From positions 1-64,000 of the forward strand of contig JAFATA010000034.1 in the NCBI GenBank assembly GCA_019244165.1: DNA of 64,000 nucleotides, read 5' to 3'. The position numbers and the translations under genes were made by a program. Source of the DNA: Pseudonocardiales bacterium. Its GTDB lineage: Bacteria; Actinomycetota; Actinomycetes; Mycobacteriales; Pseudonocardiaceae. Below, piece by piece: positions 59,920 to 64,000 of this stretch (within the stretch, counting starts at the first letter, position 1; the number at the start of each line of letters is the position of its first letter). The notes below the pieces were generated by a model, which saw nothing but the letters and a program-made list of their open reading frames with translations, did not search any database and was not told where the DNA came from.

Positions 59920-60390
59920 TCACCAGCGATAGTGTGCGAAGGCCCTGTTCGACTCGGCCATCTTGTGAGTGTCCTCCCGGCGCTTCACGCTCGCTCCGAG
60001 GCCGTTGCTGGCGTCGAGGAGCTCATTCATCAGGCGATCGACCATCGTCTTTTCCCGCCGCTGCCGGGAAAAAGTGATCAGCCAGCGGAGCGCGAGCGTG
60101 GTGGAGCGCACCGGACGCACCTCGACTGGGACCTGGTAGGTAGCGCCACCGACACGGCGACTCTTCACCTCGATGGCGGGCTTGACGTTGTCCAACGCGC
60201 GCTTGAGAGTCACCACGGGGTCGGTACCGGTCTTGTCCCGGCAGCCCTCCAAGGCTTGGTACACGATCCTTTCGGCCACCGAGCGCTTGCCCCGCACGAG
60301 CACCTTGTTGACGAGCTGGGTGACCACCGGGGATCCGTAGACCGGGTCGGAGCGCAGCGGTCGCTTCGGGGCGGGACCCTTGCGAGGCAT
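59920..60390 (-). CDS. rpsG: Ribosomal protein S7
   Basis: 156 residues; [40 protein letters not shown] and [20 protein letters not shown]. Start overlaps the rpsL stop. Confidence 0.97.
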   Translation of the reverse strand: MPRKGPAPKRPLRSDPVYGSPVVTQLVNKVLVRGKRSVAERIVYQALEGCRDKTGTDPVVTLKRALDNVKPAIEVKSRRVGGATYQVPVEVRPVRSTTLALRWLITFSRQRREKTMVDRLMNELLDASNGLGASVKRREDTHKMAESNRAFAHYRW

Positions 60391-60764
60391 CAGCTTTTCT
60401 CCTTCTTCGCACCGTAGCGACTGCGCGCTTGCTTACGGCCCTTCACACCCTGAGTGTCCAACGATCCACGAATAACCTTGTAGCGAACCCCGGGAAGATC
60501 CTTCACCCGACCACCGCGCACCAAGACGATGGAGTGCTCCTGGAGGTTGTGGCCCTCACCAGGAATGTATGCCGTCACCTCAACCTGGCTGGTCAGACGC
60601 ACGCGGGCGACCTTGCGCAAGGCCGAGTTCGGCTTCTTCGGGGTCGTCGTGTAGACGCGGGTACACACTCCGCGCCGCTGCGGGCTTCCCTTCAGGGCCG
60701 CGGTCTTGGTCTTCGCGAGCTTATCCTCGCGGCCCTTGCGGACCAGCTGCTGGATGGTAGGCAT
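60390..60764 (-). CDS. rpsL: Ribosomal protein S12
   Basis: 124 residues; [40 protein letters not shown] and [20 protein letters not shown]. Lysines at the positions linked to streptomycin resistance (the KKPNS lysine and GRVKDLP lysine) are wild-type. First gene of the str operon. Confidence 0.97.
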   Translation of the reverse strand: MPTIQQLVRKGREDKLAKTKTAALKGSPQRRGVCTRVYTTTPKKPNSALRKVARVRLTSQVEVTAYIPGEGHNLQEHSIVLVRGGRVKDLPGVRYKVIRGSLDTQGVKGRKQARSRYGAKKEKS

Positions 60765-61003
60765 GGACCAGCTTTCTTTGATCTTTTGCGTTTGCTCTGG
60801 CTGCGTGGTGCTTCGCGGCCGGTCACTCCGTATCCCGCGGTCGGGCGTGTCGCTGTCGGCCCAGCCCTTCGTCTAGGTAACACCCGACGGGAGCTGGGCG
60901 GCATCGGCACGATCCGGTCGTGGGAGCTGTGCCGGACCCACCACCAGGAGTGCACCGCCAACAGGCATACAGAGTGGCCCGGCCGAGGTCGGGACCGACT
61001 ACC

Positions 61004-61032
61004 AGGATACTGGGCTCTTCACCCAGGGTCAA
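61004..61032 (-). promoter_or_regulatory. Putative str operon promoter
   Basis: On the minus strand TTGACC (61027-61032), 17 bp, TATCCT (61004-61009). Both hexamers are close to the vegetative consensus. Start would be near 60997, leaving a leader of about 230 nt before rpsL. Element E2 sits directly upstream of it. Confidence 0.6.
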
Positions 61033-61077
61033 AGCGGGGTCAGACGCGAACCCCGATACCAGAAACTCCAAAACTAC

Positions 61078-61240
61078 GACGTGTCCCGTAGATCTCGCAG
61101 CCTGTGATCGACTCTACTGTTGCCGAGTTCGACAGGGGAGCTGGCAGTACCCGCCTGACCAGCTCCCCTGTCGAACTCGGCGCACGGAGAGCACCCCCGA
61201 CCAAGCCTATCCCCTTGTTCAGGGATCTACGGGGCACGAC
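61078..61240. mobile_element. MITE-like element E2 (163 bp) with internal hairpin
   Basis: Ends GACGTGTCCCGTAGATC (left) and, as complement, GTCGTGCCCCGTAGATC (right), the same as E1. Flanks are CTAC and TTAG, each with a central TA but not identical. The interior has a perfect 23-bp stem (61122-61144 and 61159-61181) around a 14-nt loop that E1 lacks at the same point. No coding capacity. It lies just upstream of the rpsL promoter. Confidence 0.8.
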
Positions 61241-61309
61241 TTAGGAGCCCAAAACCAGGGGCACAGAAGTGAAGATGGATACAGAACGAAGAACCAAGGA
61301 GGTGCGCCG

Positions 61310-62440
61310 ATGCCGGGTCCCCTGATCGGGCTGCGGGTGCTCGAGCTGGCTGGGATCGGTCCAGGCCCCCACGCGGCGATGCTGCTGGCGGATCTGGGAG
61401 CCGACGTGGTGCGCCTGGAGCGGCCCCCAGAGAGCGTGCCTCCAGAGAGCAGCATAGGTGGCCTGCAGCTCGCTTCGGGTACCCAGAACCAGATGCTCCG
61501 CGGCCGGCGCTCAGTGATAGTGGATCTGAAGGATCCCGCCGGGCGGGAAACCATGCTGGCCCTGGTGGAGCGGGCCGACGTGCTGATCGAGGGTTTGCGT
61601 CCCGGTGTCACCGAGCGATTGGGGGTCGGTCCGGCCGACTGCCACGCCCGCAACCCGGCCCTGGTGTACGCGCGGATGACCGGATGGGGGCAGGAGGGCC
61701 CGCTGGCCGAGCGCGCCGGACACGACATCAACTACATCGCGCTGTCTGGTGTCCTGCACGCCATCGGCACTGCGGGGGGCAAGCCGGTGTTACCGCTGAA
61801 CCTGGTTGGTGACTTCGGTGGCGGCTCGATGTTCCTGGTCACCGGAGTGCTGGCCGCGCTGTGGGAACGGAAGCGCTCCGGTACCGGTCAGGTGGTCGAC
61901 GTCGCCATGGTGGACGGGGTCAGCGTGCTGGCCCAGATGTTCTGGTCGTTGCGCGCCAGCGGGTTGTGGAGCCAGGCGCGGGGCAGCAACCTGCTCGACT
62001 CGGGAGCCCCGTTCTACGACACTTACGCCTGCTCCGACGGGGGCTACATCGCCGTGGGAGCACTCGAACCGCGGTTCTACGCCACGCTGTTGCAGGGCCT
62101 CGGGCTTGCCGGAGCGGAGCTGCCCAAGCAGTTGGATCCGGAGGGGTGGCCCGTGTTGCGCCAGCGGTTCACCGAGGTGTTCGCCAGTCGAAGCCGCGAC
62201 GAGTGGGTAGCCGTGTTCGAGGGGACCGACGCCTGCGTGACGCCGGTGTTGTCCTTTGCCGAGGTGCCCAGACACCCGCATATCGCGGCCCGCGACACCA
62301 TCATCACCCTCGGTGGTGTGGCCCAGGCCGCCCCCGCGCCACGGTTCTCGCGTACCCGTCCTGACCGGCCGGCACCGCCGCCCCAGCCCGGCGCCGACAC
62401 CGCCGGGGTCCTCGCCGACTGGGATATCGCGCCACGGTAG
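61310..62440 (+). CDS. CaiB/BaiF family CoA-transferase (alpha-methylacyl-CoA racemase type)
   Basis: 376 residues. The N-terminal [36 protein letters not shown] and [20 protein letters not shown] are family III signatures; the catalytic Asp is in [18 protein letters not shown] (about residue 156). Closest recalled relatives are methylacyl-CoA racemases (Mcr). ATG 61310 has a perfect AAGGAGGT six bases upstream. It converges with rpoC, and its TAG lies within the arm of palindrome P3. Confidence 0.9.
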   Translation: MPGPLIGLRVLELAGIGPGPHAAMLLADLGADVVRLERPPESVPPESSIGGLQLASGTQNQMLRGRRSVIVDLKDPAGRETMLALVERADVLIEGLRPGVTERLGVGPADCHARNPALVYARMTGWGQEGPLAERAGHDINYIALSGVLHAIGTAGGKPVLPLNLVGDFGGGSMFLVTGVLAALWERKRSGTGQVVDVAMVDGVSVLAQMFWSLRASGLWSQARGSNLLDSGAPFYDTYACSDGGYIAVGALEPRFYATLLQGLGLAGAELPKQLDPEGWPVLRQRFTEVFASRSRDEWVAVFEGTDACVTPVLSFAEVPRHPHIAARDTIITLGGVAQAAPAPRFSRTRPDRPAPPPQPGADTAGVLADWDIAPR

Positions 62441-62572
62441 GTGGCTCTTCAAGGACCACCAACCCCACTGGTGAGTGCCCATAATGATGGCCAACCCCGC
62501 TGGCGAGCCAGCGGGGTTGGCCATCATTAGAGATCCTCGGGACCGGGGTTGGTGGTCCTTGAAGAGCCACCT
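62439..62572. repeat. Nested palindromes P3 between mcr and rpoC
   Basis: An outer 28-bp perfect inverted repeat (62439-62466 and 62545-62572, AGGTGGCTCTTCAAGGACC...) encloses an inner 21-bp-stem palindrome with a 4-nt loop (62483-62528). The outer arm shares GCTCTTCAAGG and CCAACCC with P1 and P2, and the inner one repeats GGCCAACCC. It ends 10 bp before the rpoC stop, so it could act as a two-way terminator. Confidence 0.9.
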
Positions 62573-62582
62573 ACCCCACGTC

Positions 62583-64000
62583 TCAGCGGTAATCGCGACC
62601 GAAGTCGTAGTCATCCAAGGGGACGGCTGCTCCGGTCCCGGTGCTGAACACATCCGGCGAGTAGTAGCCCTCCTCGTAGGACGGCATCGCGTAGGCTGCG
62701 GCCCGAGCCTCCTCGGTCGGCTGCACCTCGATGTTGCGGTATCGGTTGATCCCGGTGCCGGCCGGGATCAACTTGCCGATGATCACATTCTCCTTCAAGC
62801 CCAGCAGCTTGTCGCTCTTACCCTGGATCGCCGCGTCGGTGAGGATCTTGGTCGTCTCCTGGAACGACGCCGCAGACAACCACGACTCGGTGGCCAGCGA
62901 CGCCTTGGTGATGCCCATGAGGACCGGACGGCCCGAGGCAGGCTCACCCCCTTCCGACACCACCCGGCGGTTCTCCGACTCAAACTCGCTGCGCTCGGCC
63001 AGCGCACCGGGCAGGAACTCGGTAGCGCCCGAGTCGATGATCGTCACCCGGCGCAGCATCTGCCGGACGATGACCTCGATGTGCTTGTCGTGGATGTCCA
63101 CCCCCTGCGATCGATACACCTGCTGGACCTCGCGGACCAGGTGCAGCTGCACCTCCCGGGGACCCATCACGCGGAGCACCTCGTGCGGGTCCACCACACC
63201 CTCGAGCAGCTTCTGGCCGACGGTGACGTGGTCGTCGTCGGCCAGTGGCCGCTCGGTGCCGTCAATGGTGATCACCGCAAGCCGCTGCCGCTTGGACAGC
63301 TTGTCGTAGACGATCTCATCACTGCCATCGTCCGGAATGATGGTGATCTTCCAGAACTTCTCGCCATCCTCGATGCGCACCCGGCCGTCGGCATCTGCGA
63401 TCGGCGCCATGCCCTTGGGTACCCGGGCCTCAAACAGCTCCTGCACCCGGGGCAGCCCGGCGGTGATGTCCTCACCGACCACCCCGCCCTGGTGGAAGGT
63501 GCGCATGGTCAGCTGCGTGCCGGGCTCACCGATGGACTGCGCGGCCACAATGCCGACCGCCTCGCCGACGTCGACGAGCTTGCCGGTGGCCATGGAGCGG
63601 CCGTAACACATCGCGCACACCCCGCTGGCGGACTCACAGGTCAGTACCGAGCGCACCTTGACCCGCATCACATCCGCGGAGATCAGCCTGTCGATCGCGG
63701 GGTCACCTAGATCCGCCCCCCGAGGCATCAGCACCGATCCGGAGTCATCCAGCACGTCCTCCGCGGTGCAGCGGGCGTACACGCTGGTCTGCACGTAGCG
63801 GTGCCGAACCGCCCGACCGTCCGCTCCGAGCTCGGCGACCGCCATCTGGATCCCGCGCTCGGTGCCGCAATCGTGCTCCCGCACGATGACGTCCTGCGAG
63901 ACATCCACCAGGCGCCGGGTCAGGTACCCCGAGTCGGCCGTCCGCAACGCGGTGTCGGCCAGTCCCTTGCGGGCGCCGTGCGTGGCGATGAAGTACTCCA
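62583..64000 (-). CDS. rpoC: RNA polymerase beta' subunit, C-terminal part
   Basis: Partial; the frame runs off the right edge and the last 472 residues are visible. Cys residues [20 protein letters not shown] belong to the second zinc site, [20 protein letters not shown] with FHQGG is the trigger-loop segment, and [20 protein letters not shown] is a conserved late motif; the acidic end is [10 protein letters not shown]. It faces the convergent mcr gene. Confidence 0.97.
   Translation of the reverse strand, partial: EYFIATHGARKGLADTALRTADSGYLTRRLVDVSQDVIVREHDCGTERGIQMAVAELGADGRAVRHRYVQTSVYARCTAEDVLDDSGSVLMPRGADLGDPAIDRLISADVMRVKVRSVLTCESASGVCAMCYGRSMATGKLVDVGEAVGIVAAQSIGEPGTQLTMRTFHQGGVVGEDITAGLPRVQELFEARVPKGMAPIADADGRVRIEDGEKFWKITIIPDDGSDEIVYDKLSKRQRLAVITIDGTERPLADDDHVTVGQKLLEGVVDPHEVLRVMGPREVQLHLVREVQQVYRSQGVDIHDKHIEVIVRQMLRRVTIIDSGATEFLPGALAERSEFESENRRVVSEGGEPASGRPVLMGITKASLATESWLSAASFQETTKILTDAAIQGKSDKLLGLKENVIIGKLIPAGTGINRYRNIEVQPTEEARAAAYAMPSYEEGYYSPDVFSTGTGAAVPLDDYDFGRDYR

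Larger units (their letters stand above)
60765..61309. other. Intergenic region upstream of rpsL and mcr
   Basis: 545 bp. It contains a strong candidate promoter for rpsL (61004-61032) and the MITE-like element E2 (61078-61240). I see no gene; the long frames here are shadows. Confidence 0.6.

Overview
The window is high-GC DNA on which nearly every real reading frame has strong third-position G/C bias, with GTG and TTG starts and purine-rich ribosome binding sites. Gene families (SepH, conservon proteins, DUF2530, DUF2537, DUF3027, WhiB-free actinobacterial ribosomal clusters, an IdeR/DtxR-type iron box) point to an actinomycete. Gene order resembling the M. tuberculosis Rv0861c-Rv0884c region, combined with Pseudonocardiaceae-like small proteins and XRE/TPR regulators, suggests order Pseudonocardiales. 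This is inference from remembered synteny, not a search.

Layout. 0-6 kb: a broken XRE/TPR regulator, then purC, serC, sepH and three small conserved genes around an iron box. 6-15 kb: a sacsin/Hsp90-type ATPase protein, DUF3027, a glutaminyl cyclotransferase lipoprotein carrying an in-frame palindrome, an MFS protein, a cold-shock protein, an acyl-CoA ligase. 14.6-17 kb: molybdenum cofactor genes (TOBE regulator, moaD, a MogA-MoaE fusion, moaC). 17-19.3 kb: an L,D-transpeptidase and a secreted His-rich protein. 19.5-21.8 kb: helicase-associated protein, the usual neighbour of the XPB helicase, which here lies at 33.4 kb. Between them sit three frameshifted genes (an AbiE-like two-gene cassette and a hypothetical) and a conservon with the order kinase-roadblock-DUF742-GTPase followed by a second kinase-roadblock pair. 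35-38 kb: a decayed molybdenum hydroxylase locus in which CoxL is fused to CoxG across a deletion and both CoxL and CoxS carry frameshifts. 38.5-43.5 kb: an orphan PCMT-like methyltransferase, small XRE-associated genes, an XRE regulator stopped by a TAG codon, a GNAT protein and an esterase.

43.5-60.8 kb, all on the minus strand: map, adk, secY, the spc and S10 ribosomal protein clusters, tuf, fusA, rpsG, rpsL, all intact. 61-64 kb: a CaiB/BaiF family CoA-transferase/racemase gene converging on the 3' part of rpoC.

Main themes of interest. (1) Accessory genes are repeatedly broken (at least seven separate lesions) while about 30 housekeeping genes beside them are intact, which looks like real gene decay rather than base-call error. 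(2) Two families of small palindromic elements are present: a 46-bp perfect palindrome (two copies in opposite orientation, plus a nested relative between mcr and rpoC), and a MITE-like element with 17-bp ends (two copies, one with an extra 23-bp-stem hairpin inside). (3) The second conservon kinase lacks the histidine that the first one has in its conserved DHLATRMRR motif.
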